64,000 nt of DNA from Hydrogenimonas sp. SS33 (lineage in GTDB: Bacteria; Campylobacterota; Campylobacteria; Campylobacterales; Hydrogenimonadaceae). Each line of letters starts with the position of its first letter. The first letter of the stretch is position 1. A program made the translations under genes and the position numbers. Of this stretch, positions 1-9,303 are shown piece after piece. Under the pieces are notes generated by a model that had not been told where the DNA came from, made no database searches, and worked only from the letters and a program-made list of their open reading frames with translations. The stretch covers positions 2,094,501 to 2,158,500 of the forward strand of contig NZ_AP026369.1 of the NCBI RefSeq assembly GCF_040436365.1, written 5' to 3'.

Positions 1-1305
1 TATGTTTTCATCGCGATCGCCCTGTTGCTTCTGGCTGTGCTGTGGCAGAGTTATCTGAACTACAAAGTGGAGCGCGAGAAGGAGACCGATCCGCTGACGG
101 GACTTTACAATCGGGCCTATCTGCGCAAATTTCTCAAAAAGTTCGATCCGCACAGTTACCAGGTCGTTATGATGGATATTGACCATTTCAAAATGATCAA
201 TGACAATTACGGCCATAAAACAGGTGATGCGGTGCTGGCGGAAACAGCACGGATCATCCGTCGTTCCATCCGGGAGAACGATATCGCCATCCGTTACGGC
301 GGGGAAGAGTTTCTGCTCTTCATAGAGCGGGAAAAAGAGAATGACGATTTCGCAACGGAAGTCGCTGAGCGGATTCGGCACAATATCGCCGAACACCGGT
401 TCATCGTCGAGGAGAGCGGTGTGATCGATGTCTCCATTTCCGGCGGAGTGACGCTCGATACGACCCATTTCAAAACGCCGGTCGATGCGATCCGCCATGC
501 GGACGAGCTTCTTTACCGGGCGAAACATGAGGGCCGAAACCGGATTGTCTCGAGTTCCGACCATCTGCCGGTGCATCAGGATGTCACGATCAACGATGTC
601 AAACAGGCGCTGATGGAGGGGCGAATCGTCTGTCACTATCAGCCCGTTGTCGATCTCCGTACGAACGAACCGGTAAAGTATGAAGCATTGGTCCGTCTCG
701 AGAAGGATGACGGCGAAGTTCTGGCCCCCAACGCCTTCCTCGAAATGATTATGTACACGAGTGTATACAACGAATTGACACGTCATGTCATTATGACGGT
801 ATTCGAAGCGATCGAGCGGCACAGCTGCCCCATCAGTTTCAATCTCAACTTTTCCGATCTGCTCGATAATGTGACATTTGAAATGATCGTCAGGGCGATA
901 GAGAGCAGAAAAGAGTTGACCCGGTGGTTGACGGTGGAGCTGCTCGAAAACGAGAAAGGGAACGAAACGGTAATGAAAGAACGGGTCGAGAGACTCAAAT
1001 CGCTGGGAGTGACGATCGCCCTGGATGATTTCGGCAGCGGTTATGCCAACTTCGATATCCTCCAGTTCATGCCCATCGACATATTGAAAATCGACGGTTC
1101 TCTCATCAAAAACCTGGCCGGATCGCAAAAACTCCATGCCGTCGTCAAAACCGTCAAGATACTGGGTGACGGGCTGGGGATGGAGTGCATCGCGGAATTC
1201 GTGCATGACGAGGCGACGTACAATGCCGTCAGGGAGCTCGGGATCACCTACGGCCAGGGATACTTCCTGGGAAAACCCGCACCGGAGATCGAAAGCTGCC
1301 GGTAA
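1..1305 (+). CDS. GGDEF-EAL cyclic-di-GMP protein, 5' end outside window
   Basis: The reading frame is open from base 1, so the N-terminus lies upstream of the window; 434 residues are visible. They begin with the end of a hydrophobic membrane segment, followed by a GGDEF domain (DPLTGLYNR start, active site RYGGEEF) and an EAL domain (YEALVRL, DDFGSG, KIDG, and a YGQGYFLGKP end). An inhibitory RxxD site (REND) sits five residues before GGEEF. Because both catalytic signatures are kept, the protein could make or degrade cyclic-di-GMP; which activity dominates cannot be read from sequence. It is membrane-anchored and the missing part probably holds a sensor. About 400 bases of repeat-containing DNA follow. 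Confidence 0.93.
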   Translation, partial: YVFIAIALLLLAVLWQSYLNYKVEREKETDPLTGLYNRAYLRKFLKKFDPHSYQVVMMDIDHFKMINDNYGHKTGDAVLAETARIIRRSIRENDIAIRYGGEEFLLFIEREKENDDFATEVAERIRHNIAEHRFIVEESGVIDVSISGGVTLDTTHFKTPVDAIRHADELLYRAKHEGRNRIVSSSDHLPVHQDVTINDVKQALMEGRIVCHYQPVVDLRTNEPVKYEALVRLEKDDGEVLAPNAFLEMIMYTSVYNELTRHVIMTVFEAIERHSCPISFNLNFSDLLDNVTFEMIVRAIESRKELTRWLTVELLENEKGNETVMKERVERLKSLGVTIALDDFGSGYANFDILQFMPIDILKIDGSLIKNLAGSQKLHAVVKTVKILGDGLGMECIAEFVHDEATYNAVRELGITYGQGYFLGKPAPEIESCR

Positions 1306-1429
1306 GGTCTCTGCCGGGTCTCTCTTCCCCGGGAGCCTTATGCGGTTGCGTTTTCGTTGTTCCCGACATCCTGCGCTTCTCTTCATGATCTTTGGTTCCG
1401 CTCCGATTCCTATTGCTGCGTAATGTCAT

Positions 1430-1520
1430 CTCGAAATCTACGGTTTCGAAGCTTTAGGGGGGTGCAGGGAACGGTCAATTCCCGCCAATACATGGGCAAA
1501 GTCCGCGTTTTGCGTAACAT
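1430..1520 (+). repeat. Dispersed three-dyad element, copy A1
   Basis: About 90 bp starting CTCGAAATCTACGG and ending near TTTTGCGTAACATA. It shares an ordered set of blocks with copies at 1598-1690, 39819-39912 (minus) and 63932-63993: a TCGAAATC/GATTTCGA dyad, a CTTTAGGGGGGTGCAGGG block, a GGGA/TCCC dyad, CCGCCAA, then a CATGGGC dyad and TTTGCGTAACA. The 409-bp gap between the GGDEF-EAL gene and the antiporter-ATPase gene holds this copy and A2, and I see no other gene in it. Confidence 0.8.
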
Positions 1521-1597
1521 AAGTGCTTAAGTGTGACAGTAGTATAATGATTAAAGAATCATTTTAGAACCGGACTTTACGCTAAGGGTATGCTCTT

Positions 1598-1690
1598 CTC
1601 GAAATCTATGATTTCGAAATTTTGGAGGCAGGGGATACCGGCCTCCGCCAATGCATGAACACTTTTCGCTCATGCGCTTTGCGTAATCTC
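1598..1690 (+). repeat. Dispersed three-dyad element, copy A2
   Basis: This is the second, more diverged copy, in the same orientation as A1 and ending about 25 bp before the ATPase start. Its first dyad is perfect (TCGAAATC, 3-nt loop, GATTTCGA). The middle dyad has drifted to GGAGGC/GCCTCC, with matching changes on both arms. The last part keeps CATGAAC/CTCATG-like arms and GCTTTGCGTAA. Paired changes in the arms suggest that the hairpin shape is being preserved. Confidence 0.72.
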
Positions 1691-1714
1691 GGTTTGAACT
1701 TTTCCGGATGTGCC

Positions 1715-4700
1715 ATGAATGAACAACTGCTCGGTGAATTTCTGCTTCTGCTCTCCCTTCTGTTCGGACTGACCTATCTCTTCGCCGGTTTTCTGGAGCG
1801 GCTCAAGATCCCGGGAATCCTCGCGGCTCTCTTTGTCGCGATGGGCATCCACTACACCCCGCTGGGTACCATTCTGACCAAAGGGCTCAACGGAGAGATA
1901 TTCACGGTCCTGGCGGACCTGGGGGTACTCTTCCTCCTCTTCTTCATCGGCCTGCAGATCGACATGAAGGAGATGCGCCGCCAAAGCGGCGAGATCGTCA
2001 TGGCGACGGTACTCAACACCCTTGTCCCCTTTCTGATGGGCATGGGAGTGATGCTCTGGCTCGGATACGGCTGGACCCTCGCTTTCGTCATCGGCGTCAC
2101 CCGCATGCCGACGGCGGAGGCGGTCATCGTCCCGATCCTCGACGAATTCGACCTGATCAAAACGAAAATCGGCAACTATATCGTCGGAGCGGGTGTGCTC
2201 GACGATGTGATCGAAGTCTTTCTGGTCGCTTTCGTCTCGATCTGGATCGGTGAAAAGACGGGGCTGGTGGCGAGCGATTCCAGGGAGATCGGCGATATCG
2301 CCCTCAATATCGCGATTTTCGTGGCGGTGGCGTGGTTCGCCCGCCGATTCGTCCTGGTGCCGCTTTCGCGTTGGACGCAGATCAAAGTCTCCAACCTCGT
2401 CATGCTGATGATCCTGATTCTCTTCCTTTTCGGCGGTTTTGCGGAGTATGCGGACCTGGGGCTGGTGGTGGGAGCCATCGTCGCGGGCATGCTGATGCGG
2501 CCGGTCTTCGATGCCGCCGGCCTTCCCGGGGAGCGGGCCGACCGGGCGACGCGTGCCGTCGCATACGGATTTTTCGGGGTCATCTTCTTCCTGTGGGTAG
2601 GCATGAGCGTCGACCTTCGCGGCATGGTCGAAGCGCCCGAACTGGCGATTCTGCTCTTCCTTGCCGCCTTCGTGGGCAAACTTCTGGGTATTTTTCTGAT
2701 GGTGCCGATGAAAAAGCTGACCGTCAAAGAGGCATGGGCGGTGGGAATCGGCCTCAACGCGAGGCTGACGACGGAGATCATCGTCGCGAAGCTGCTGCTC
2801 GATGCCCAGCTGATCGACACCCAGCTCTTCACGGCCCTGGTGGCGGCCTCCTCCGTTTCGACGGTGATCGTTCCTCTTGCCTTTTCGGTTCTGGTGGCCA
2901 GGTGGCGGAAAGATCTCATCAAAAGCGCCCCCGTTTCCGAAGTCGCCAAAGAGGGGAGCGAAATCACCGAAGCTGCCGTACCCTGGCATGCCAAGCCGAT
3001 ACAGGCCGTGCTGCAGATGCTTCGGACCGATCCGAAAAGGGGCCTTTCGAATGTCGATGCATCCCAGCGTCTGAGGCAGTACGGCCCCAACCGGATCGAG
3101 GCGGTCCACAAAGAGAAGTGGTACTGGATACTCCTGCGGCAGTTTACCGACGTATTAATCATCATTCTGCTGGTCGCGGCCGCGATCTCCTTCGCGATCG
3201 GGGAGATGGGGGATGCCGTCACGATCATGGCGATCGTCATACTCAACGGCATTCTCGGCTTCGTGCAGGAGTTCAAGGCCGAAAAGGCGATCGAAGCGCT
3301 TCAGAAGATGCTCTCGCCCAAATGCAAAGCGGTGCGGGAGGGCCAGGAGGTCGAAATCGACGCGTCGCGGCTGGTGCCCGGCGACATCGTGCTGCTGGAG
3401 ATCGGCGACAGGGTGCCGGCGGACCTTCGGCTGATCCAGGCGGTCAATCTCAAGATCGACGAATCGGCGCTGACGGGCGAATCGGTTTCGGTTTCCAAAG
3501 ATGTCAAACCGGTCCCCGAAGCCGCACCGCTGGCCGAACGTCACGACATGGCCTGGATGGGCACGAGCGTCACCAACGGCTACGCGCGGGGGGTCGTCGT
3601 GGCGACGGGCATGTCGACGGAATTCGGAAAGATCGCCAAACTCACCAGCGAAGTGAAACAGACGAAGACGCCGCTGCAGAAAAAACTGGCGGTGCTCGGC
3701 AAGAAGCTGGGGATTCTCTCCGTCGCTATCTCGGCGCTCGTGGCGATTGTCGGGTATCTGTTCGGCAAGGATCTGATGGAGATGTTCCTCACCGGCGTCT
3801 CCCTGGCCGTGGCGGTGGTCCCCGAAGGGCTGCCGGCGGTCGTGACGATCACACTGGCCCTCGGCGTCAAGGCGATGGTGCGCCAGCATGCGCTGCTGCG
3901 GCGCCTGCAGGCGGCCGAAAACCTCGGCAGCGCCAATGTCATCTGTACCGACAAGACCGGAACGCTGACACAGAATCAGATGACGGTCAAAAAGATCTGG
4001 ACCTTCGCCGGAGAGGTGGACGTGACCGGCAGCGGATACGATCCGGCGGGCCATTTCGAAGCGAACGGCGAGCGGGTCAACTACAAAAAGCGTCCCGATC
4101 TGCTGCTTCTTCTGAAGACTGGACTGCTCTGCAACCACGCCGACCTGCGCAAGGAGCAGGAGGGGTGGAAGATTTCGGGCGAACCGACCGAAGCCGCGCT
4201 GATCGTGGCGGCCTACAAGGCGTGGCTGACACCGGGCGAACCGAAGATCGTCAGCGAATTCTCCTTCAACTCCGAGCGCAAACGGATGACCGTGGTGGTC
4301 GAAGAGAAGGGGCAGAAGGTCGCCTACGTCAAAGGGGCGCCGGAAGTGCTGGTCGCGCGGGCCACCCACTATTTCGACGGCACCGACAAAAAACCGCTGG
4401 ACGAGAGGATGCGCAAAGCCTTCGAGGAGGCCTATGTCGACCTGGCCAAGAAGGGGCTTCGCACCCTGGCGCTGGCCAAACGGGTGCTGCCGCCCGATAC
4501 GAAGCTCGATCCAGACGATGTGGAGAAGGATCTGACGCTGCTGGGTGTGGTGGGCATCATCGACCCGCCGCGGCCGGAGGTGCCCGAAGCGATTGCGACG
4601 GCGCAGCGTGCCGGCATCCGGGTTGTCATGATCACGGGCGACGCGCCGCTGACGGCCCTGGCGATCGCCAAAGAGGTGGGGCTCGCCGCGACGCGGGCCG

Positions 4701-5656
4701 TTACGGGGAGCGAACTGGCCGGCATGGAGGACGAGGCGCTCAAAACCGCCCTCAAAGAGGGGGTCATCTTCGCCCGGACGACGCCGCAGGACAAGCTGCG
4801 CATCGTGAAGGCGCTCCAGAGCGAAGGGCTCGTGACGGCGATGACGGGCGACGGGGTTAACGACGCACCGGCGCTCAAGCGGGCCGATATCGGCATCGCG
4901 ATGGGATTGCGGGGCACCGACGTCGCCAAAGGGGCGGCTGACATGATCCTCCTGGATGACAACTTCGCCTCGATCGTGGGCGCCGTGCGCGAAGGGCGTC
5001 GGCAATACGACAACATCAAAAAATTCGTCACCTACCTGCTCTCATCCAATACCGGCGAGACGATCGCGATTTTCGTCAACATCCTGCTGGGCGGCCCGCT
5101 GATCCTGCTGCCGGTGCAGATTCTGTGGATGAACCTCGTCACCGACGGGATGACGGCGGTGGCGCTGGGGCTCGAACCGGCCGAAAAGGGGATCATGGAG
5201 CGGCCGCCAAGGTCGGTGAACGCCCCCTTCCTGCAGCTGCGGGGCGTGCTCATGATCGTCCTGCTGGGAAGCTACATCGGCGGGGGCACGCTCTGGCTCT
5301 TCCACCACTATCTGGCCTCCGGGCTGCCCGAGACGCAGGCGGTGGCGCTGGCGCAGACGGTCGCCTTCACGGGCATTATCATCCTCGAAAAGATGAATGT
5401 CTTCAACTATCGCAGTCTCCGCGCCCCGATGCCGGTGATCGGCTTCTTCTCCAACCCCTGGGTGCTGGGGGCGTGGACGCTCACCGTCTCGGCCCAGGCT
5501 GCGGCCGTGTATGTGCCATTTTTGCAGGAGGCCCTGCACACCGTGCCGCTGCGTCTTGAAGACTGGCTGCTGATCTTCGAAGTGGCGGTACCGATCTTCG
5601 TCGTGGTAGAATTGTTCAAAGCTTTCGAATGGTGGGTCTTGAAAAGGAGGGGATGA
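1715..5656 (+). CDS. Cation:proton antiporter fused to P-type (P2A-like) cation ATPase
   Basis: A single 1313-residue frame joins two transporters. Residues ~1-392 form a CPA2/Kef-type cation:proton antiporter with about 12 hydrophobic segments and an Asp-Asp pair in GAGVLDDVIEV, as in electrogenic antiporters. After a ~30-residue charged linker, residues ~422-1313 form a complete P-type ATPase: actuator TGES at 587-590, PEGLP in M4 at 703-707, phosphorylation site DKTGTLT with Asp746, and TGDGVNDAP around 1044. M5 SSNTGE and M6 NLVTDG carry the Asn/Glu/Thr/Asp set that binds Ca2+ in SERCA-type pumps, so Ca2+ or Mn2+ is the likeliest pumped ion. ATG at 1715 is chosen because translation from the upstream TTG at 1622 would run through repeat A2. 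The MgtC-like gene follows after 1 bp. No frameshift or stop is seen at the junction. Confidence 0.9.
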   Translation: MNEQLLGEFLLLLSLLFGLTYLFAGFLERLKIPGILAALFVAMGIHYTPLGTILTKGLNGEIFTVLADLGVLFLLFFIGLQIDMKEMRRQSGEIVMATVLNTLVPFLMGMGVMLWLGYGWTLAFVIGVTRMPTAEAVIVPILDEFDLIKTKIGNYIVGAGVLDDVIEVFLVAFVSIWIGEKTGLVASDSREIGDIALNIAIFVAVAWFARRFVLVPLSRWTQIKVSNLVMLMILILFLFGGFAEYADLGLVVGAIVAGMLMRPVFDAAGLPGERADRATRAVAYGFFGVIFFLWVGMSVDLRGMVEAPELAILLFLAAFVGKLLGIFLMVPMKKLTVKEAWAVGIGLNARLTTEIIVAKLLLDAQLIDTQLFTALVAASSVSTVIVPLAFSVLVARWRKDLIKSAPVSEVAKEGSEITEAAVPWHAKPIQAVLQMLRTDPKRGLSNVDASQRLRQYGPNRIEAVHKEKWYWILLRQFTDVLIIILLVAAAISFAIGEMGDAVTIMAIVILNGILGFVQEFKAEKAIEALQKMLSPKCKAVREGQEVEIDASRLVPGDIVLLEIGDRVPADLRLIQAVNLKIDESALTGESVSVSKDVKPVPEAAPLAERHDMAWMGTSVTNGYARGVVVATGMSTEFGKIAKLTSEVKQTKTPLQKKLAVLGKKLGILSVAISALVAIVGYLFGKDLMEMFLTGVSLAVAVVPEGLPAVVTITLALGVKAMVRQHALLRRLQAAENLGSANVICTDKTGTLTQNQMTVKKIWTFAGEVDVTGSGYDPAGHFEANGERVNYKKRPDLLLLLKTGLLCNHADLRKEQEGWKISGEPTEAALIVAAYKAWLTPGEPKIVSEFSFNSERKRMTVVVEEKGQKVAYVKGAPEVLVARATHYFDGTDKKPLDERMRKAFEEAYVDLAKKGLRTLALAKRVLPPDTKLDPDDVEKDLTLLGVVGIIDPPRPEVPEAIATAQRAGIRVVMITGDAPLTALAIAKEVGLAATRAVTGSELAGMEDEALKTALKEGVIFARTTPQDKLRIVKALQSEGLVTAMTGDGVNDAPALKRADIGIAMGLRGTDVAKGAADMILLDDNFASIVGAVREGRRQYDNIKKFVTYLLSSNTGETIAIFVNILLGGPLILLPVQILWMNLVTDGMTAVALGLEPAEKGIMERPPRSVNAPFLQLRGVLMIVLLGSYIGGGTLWLFHHYLASGLPETQAVALAQTVAFTGIIILEKMNVFNYRSLRAPMPVIGFFSNPWVLGAWTLTVSAQAAAVYVPFLQEALHTVPLRLEDWLLIFEVAVPIFVVVELFKAFEWWVLKRRG

Positions 5657-5657
5657 G

Positions 5658-6929
5658 GTGGATTACACGATTCTGAAACTTCTTCTTATAGCCGTCCTTC
5701 TCGGTTTTCTGGTCGGCATGCAGCGCTCCATGACCTATCTGCGCAAAAACGAATCGTTCTTTGCGGGAAGCCGGACCTTCGCGCTGATCGCCCTCGCCGG
5801 TTTCCTGTCGGGGTGGATAGAAACCTACGTCCGGGGTTTCCTCCTCGTCTCGACCGCTGTGTTCGCCCTGATGGTGGCACTCTCCTACCTACTGAAAGTG
5901 AGGGAACGGAACCGGTGGGGCATGACCACCCAGGTGGCCGCCATCGTCACCTTCTTTCTGGGGGTCATGATCTGGTACCGGCTCGAAAACTACGCCATCT
6001 TCATCGGGGTCATGATGATCGTCCTGCTGGAGCTCAAGCCGAGGCTTCAGCAGATCGAAACCCATATATCCGCGACCGATATCCACGCGGTGACGCTGCT
6101 TCTGATCATGAGCTTCATCGTGCTGCCGGTGCTGCCGGACAAAATGATCGGCCCCTACCATCTTTTCAATCCCTACAAGACCTGGCTCATGGCCGTCATC
6201 ATCGCCGGCATCTCCTTCGTGGGGTATGTGGCGATCAAAGTGCTTGGTCAGAAACACGGCGTCTTTCTGACCGGGGCGGCCGGAGGGCTCATCTCTTCGA
6301 CGGCAGTGTCGATTTCCCTCTCCCAGATGTTCCAGAAACAGTACGAACTGATCAACAATTATGCCGGCGGCATCGCCATCGCCTGTACTTTCATGTATCT
6401 GCGGGTTCTTTTCGAAGCCTTCGTCATCCATCCCGAACTGGCATGGCGCCTGACGCCGGCCTATCTGGGGGCGGCGGGTTCGGGACTGCTTTTCAGTTGG
6501 TGGCTCTACACCCACGCCAAAGCGGCGGAGATCTCCATCGAAAACAACGCCATCATGAAAAATCCCCTGCAGTTGAGTGAAGCGATCAAATTCGGACTCC
6601 TTTTCGGCATTATCTACGGGGCTATCGCTTTCGTTCAGACCCGGTACGGCAATGTGGGAGTCTATCTCGTCGCCTTCTTTTCCGGGTTGACCGATGTGGA
6701 TGCCATCACCCTCTCCCTGAGCGAACTGGCGAAGGAGGGGAAACTGGTACAGAACGCTTCGATGAACGGCATTGTCATCGCCTCCGTGACCAACTCCGTG
6801 GTGAAACTGGGTATCGTCTACTGGCTGGGGGGTGCGAGGCTGGGATGGCGGCTGACCCAGTTTTTCATTCTGACCCTGGGACTCATGGGCGTGGGGCTTT
6901 TTGTCGTGGAAGGGGTGCCCCATGGATGA
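5658..6929 (+). CDS. MgtC/SapB-type membrane protein with DUF4010 domain
   Basis: A 423-residue polytopic membrane protein. Residues 1-~140 resemble the MgtC/SapB N-terminal membrane domain (LLGFLVGMQRS, then a GSRTFALIALAGFLSG stretch). The rest matches the DUF4010 layout with many further membrane helices and a GAAGGLISSTAVSISL segment. GTG at 5658 is the start because AAGGAGG lies ~8 nt upstream, and only 1 bp separates it from the ATPase stop, so the two are probably translated together. The family is poorly characterised, and a role in magnesium or cation homeostasis is only suggested by the MgtC link and the neighbouring cation pump. Confidence 0.82.
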   Translation: MDYTILKLLLIAVLLGFLVGMQRSMTYLRKNESFFAGSRTFALIALAGFLSGWIETYVRGFLLVSTAVFALMVALSYLLKVRERNRWGMTTQVAAIVTFFLGVMIWYRLENYAIFIGVMMIVLLELKPRLQQIETHISATDIHAVTLLLIMSFIVLPVLPDKMIGPYHLFNPYKTWLMAVIIAGISFVGYVAIKVLGQKHGVFLTGAAGGLISSTAVSISLSQMFQKQYELINNYAGGIAIACTFMYLRVLFEAFVIHPELAWRLTPAYLGAAGSGLLFSWWLYTHAKAAEISIENNAIMKNPLQLSEAIKFGLLFGIIYGAIAFVQTRYGNVGVYLVAFFSGLTDVDAITLSLSELAKEGKLVQNASMNGIVIASVTNSVVKLGIVYWLGGARLGWRLTQFFILTLGLMGVGLFVVEGVPHG

Positions 6930-6938
6930 CAACCGCCG

Positions 6939-7436
6939 ATGATCAGAAAGGTGTTCCGAAGCCGCCGCGGCAAACCGTTCCATCCCAAAATCGACGCTTT
7001 TTTGCAAAAACACCGTGTCCCCAAAGAGTATCTCTCCGTCAACCGCAAGATGGTGAGCCGGGCCCTTCTCATCGGCCTTTTTATCGCGGTCATCCCGATG
7101 CCCTTCCAGATGCTGGCGGTCATGGCGGTGACCCCTTTCGTGCGTTTCAACGTGCCCATCGCCCTGGCGATGTGCTGGCTCTCCAACCCTTTCACGATGC
7201 CGCCCATGTACTACCTGGAGTACCTGACGGGATGCAAACTGCTGGGCATCGAACCGCTGCACGACCTGCAGATCTCCGTGGAGTGGTTCCAAAACCGGCT
7301 GGGCGACATCTTTCTGCCCCTCTATGCCGGCACCTTTTTCTACGCCTTCACCATCGCCCCCGCCGCCTATTTTCTGAGCAACTGGCTCTGGGTCCGTTCG
7401 GTGCGAAAAGAGCGCAATGCGAAAAAAGCTGAATGA
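6939..7436 (+). CDS. DUF2062 family small membrane protein
   Basis: A 165-residue protein with a basic N-terminus (RKVFRSRRGKP), a VPKEYLSVNRKMVSRALLIG block and three or four hydrophobic helices, including the SNPFTMPPMYYLEY stretch typical of DUF2062. It starts 9 bp after the MgtC/DUF4010 stop and likely closes the operon that begins with the antiporter-ATPase. DUF2062 proteins have no firmly established function; some are fused to glycosyltransferases. Nothing here allows a more precise call. Confidence 0.8.
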   Translation: MIRKVFRSRRGKPFHPKIDAFLQKHRVPKEYLSVNRKMVSRALLIGLFIAVIPMPFQMLAVMAVTPFVRFNVPIALAMCWLSNPFTMPPMYYLEYLTGCKLLGIEPLHDLQISVEWFQNRLGDIFLPLYAGTFFYAFTIAPAAYFLSNWLWVRSVRKERNAKKAE

Positions 7437-7494
7437 TTACGAAAAATTGAGGTGCCCTTGAAAAAGAGGCACTCTCCCGTCAGCTTGTCGGTGC

Positions 7495-7500
7495 TATAAT
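7495..7500 (+). promoter_or_regulatory. Probable -10 box for the 7526 gene
   Basis: TATAAT lies 26 bp upstream of the ATG at 7526 and fits a sigma-70 -10 element. Upstream, at 7449-7474, a weak hairpin (GAGGTGCC and GGCACTCTC arms) could terminate or insulate transcription from the preceding operon. Confidence 0.6.
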
Positions 7501-7525
7501 CGGGGTATCAAAGCAGGAGGAAACG

Positions 7526-7735
7526 ATGGACACGCAACACAAAGAGTACGAAAAGATGAAAAAAGAGATCGAAAAGGAGATCGAACTTCTTTTCAAGGCC
7601 AACATGAAGATTTTTGACTGGGACATCCCCGAAAACGACGACAGGGAGTCGGCGCGGCTCATCATCACCGCCATCGAAGAGGCGGTGGATAAGCTCAAGC
7701 GGGATGTGGAAGCCGGAAAATACGACAACTACTGA
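7526..7735 (+). CDS. Small charged protein of unknown function (69 aa)
   Basis: A 69-residue acidic/basic protein, likely largely helical, with no Cys and no signal or membrane segment. It is preceded by a strong AGGAGG Shine-Dalgarno at a 6-nt distance and by a -10 box at 7495, which supports that it is real. It lies 12 bp before the carbonic anhydrase gene and is probably cotranscribed with it. I do not recognise a named family. The pattern of heptad-like Leu/Ile positions (KEIEKEIELLF, AIEEAVDKLKRDV) suggests a short helical hairpin. Confidence 0.7.
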   Translation: MDTQHKEYEKMKKEIEKEIELLFKANMKIFDWDIPENDDRESARLIITAIEEAVDKLKRDVEAGKYDNY

Positions 7736-7747
7736 CAGGTTGCCGGG

Positions 7748-8395
7748 ATGAAACGGGAACACTGGGTCAAAGGGATCGAATCCTTCAGAAACGTCACTTT
7801 CAAAAAACATGAACGGGAGTACCGGGAGCTGGTGAAAAAGGGGCAGAGCCCCAGAGCCCTCTTCATCGGGTGCAGCGACTCCCGGGTTCTTCCCAACCTC
7901 ATCACCTCCACGGGGCCGGGGGACCTTTTCGTCTTTCGCAACGTGGGCAACTTCGTTCCTCCTTACAAACCGGACAACGACTACCACGCCACCGCTTCGG
8001 CCATCGAGTATGCCGCCTTCGAACTCTCGGTGGAGGAGATCATCGTCTGCGGCCACAGCGACTGCGGGGCCTGCAAGGCGCTCTATGAGGACCACAGCGC
8101 CCACGAGCACGAGATGATCCACACGATCAAGTGGCTGGAACTGGGCAGGCCCGCCAAAGAGCTGGCGCTTCACACCGTGGGTGATGGCGACAGGGCAGAC
8201 CTTCTGGAAGCGACGGAGAAGTTTTCGGTGATCTTTCAGCTGCAGAACCTCCTGACCTATCCCAACGTCCGCAAGCGGGTCATGGAAGGCAGCCTCTACC
8301 TGCATGGCTGGTACTACCGCCTCGAGTCGGGAGAGGTCGAGTACTTCGACCCCGAAAGCCAGGAGTTTCTGCCGCTGGAGAGGGATGAATCGTGA
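7748..8395 (+). CDS. can: Beta-class carbonic anhydrase
   Basis: A 215-residue cytoplasmic enzyme interconverting CO2 and bicarbonate. The zinc ligands and active site of the beta class are all present: CSDSRV (Cys and the Asp-Arg dyad) near residue 40, FVFRNVGNFVPP, and GHSDCGACKAL (His and Cys) near residue 100. Its length is typical. In an autotroph it would supply CO2 or bicarbonate to carbon fixation, but that link is inferred. The stop overlaps the next start by 4 nt (GTGA). Confidence 0.95.
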   Translation: MKREHWVKGIESFRNVTFKKHEREYRELVKKGQSPRALFIGCSDSRVLPNLITSTGPGDLFVFRNVGNFVPPYKPDNDYHATASAIEYAAFELSVEEIIVCGHSDCGACKALYEDHSAHEHEMIHTIKWLELGRPAKELALHTVGDGDRADLLEATEKFSVIFQLQNLLTYPNVRKRVMEGSLYLHGWYYRLESGEVEYFDPESQEFLPLERDES

Positions 8396-9303
8396 ATATC
8401 GGCATCGTAGGGGCCGGAGGCGTGGGAGGCTACCTCGCCCAACGGCTGGCCGAAGCGGGAGAAAGGGTCTATCTCGTCGCCCGCGGCGCCCATTTGGAGG
8501 CGATACGCGAGCGGGGCATCTGCGTCAAGACGCAGGCGGGGGTTACCTGCAGCGCTCCCGCCGCCGTCTCCGACGACCCCGCCGATTTCGGGAAGAGCAT
8601 GGATGTCGTACTCTTTTGCGTCAAAGGCTACGACCTTCAGGAGGCGGCCCGCAAAGCGGCCCCGATGATCAGCCCCGACACCCTGCTGGTACCCCTAGGC
8701 AACGGCGTGGGCAATGCGGAGGTTTTGCGGCGCCTCTACCCGGGCCATGCGGTGGCCAACGGCGCCGTCTATATCGTCAGCCATATCGCCGAACCCGGCG
8801 TCGTGGCCCTGGGCGGGCGGGGCGCGCTGCTCGTCATGGGGATGGAGGGGGGCGAAACGCCCCCCGCTTTGACGGCGCTGGCCGAAGCGCTTCAGAAAGC
8901 GGGTGTCAAAACCAAAATCAGCGGCGACATCACCACCGACGTCTGGAAAAAATACCTGCTCATCGCCGCCATGGGGACGCTCACCTCCTGCCACAACGTC
9001 CCCATGGGGCCGGTGCTGCAGAAGCACCGAAAAGAGTTGGAAGAGGCGTTCGGGGAGATCCTTGCCGTCGGCGTGGCCGAAGGGGCGAAGCTGGGGAAAG
9101 AGGATGTGGAGTCGGTACGGCGCCAGCTCGAAAAGGTGCCCCACGACGCCCCCACCTCCATGTGGCTCGACTTCAAAGCGGGCAGGAAGACGGAGTTGGA
9201 GCAACTCACCGGCTACGTGGTCCGCAAGGCCAGGGAGCACGGCATCGACGTGCCCGTCATGCGCCGCTGTTATAAAATTTTGTGTGAGAAAGCGGGAAGG
9301 TGA
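8392..9303 (+). CDS. panE: 2-dehydropantoate 2-reductase family (ketopantoate reductase)
   Basis: A 303-residue NADPH-dependent oxidoreductase. The N-terminal Rossmann motif IGIVGAGGVGGYLA and VARGAHLEAI, the central VWKKYLLIAAMGTLTS segment and a helical C-terminal domain match ApbA/PanE, which reduces ketopantoate to pantoate for CoA synthesis. GTG at 8392 overlaps the carbonic anhydrase stop by 4 nt. The family also contains enzymes acting on other 2-keto acids, so the pantothenate role is likely but not certain. A long inverted repeat begins at the stop codon. Confidence 0.85.
   Translation: MNIGIVGAGGVGGYLAQRLAEAGERVYLVARGAHLEAIRERGICVKTQAGVTCSAPAAVSDDPADFGKSMDVVLFCVKGYDLQEAARKAAPMISPDTLLVPLGNGVGNAEVLRRLYPGHAVANGAVYIVSHIAEPGVVALGGRGALLVMGMEGGETPPALTALAEALQKAGVKTKISGDITTDVWKKYLLIAAMGTLTSCHNVPMGPVLQKHRKELEEAFGEILAVGVAEGAKLGKEDVESVRRQLEKVPHDAPTSMWLDFKAGRKTELEQLTGYVVRKAREHGIDVPVMRRCYKILCEKAGR

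Noticed and set aside
2332-4860. Very long overlapping frames (842 aa plus strand, 616 aa minus strand) across the ATPase gene
   Set aside because: They lie in other frames of a clear P-type ATPase, are Arg/Gly/Ala-rich low-complexity translations caused by high GC, and have no recognisable motif or ribosome site.
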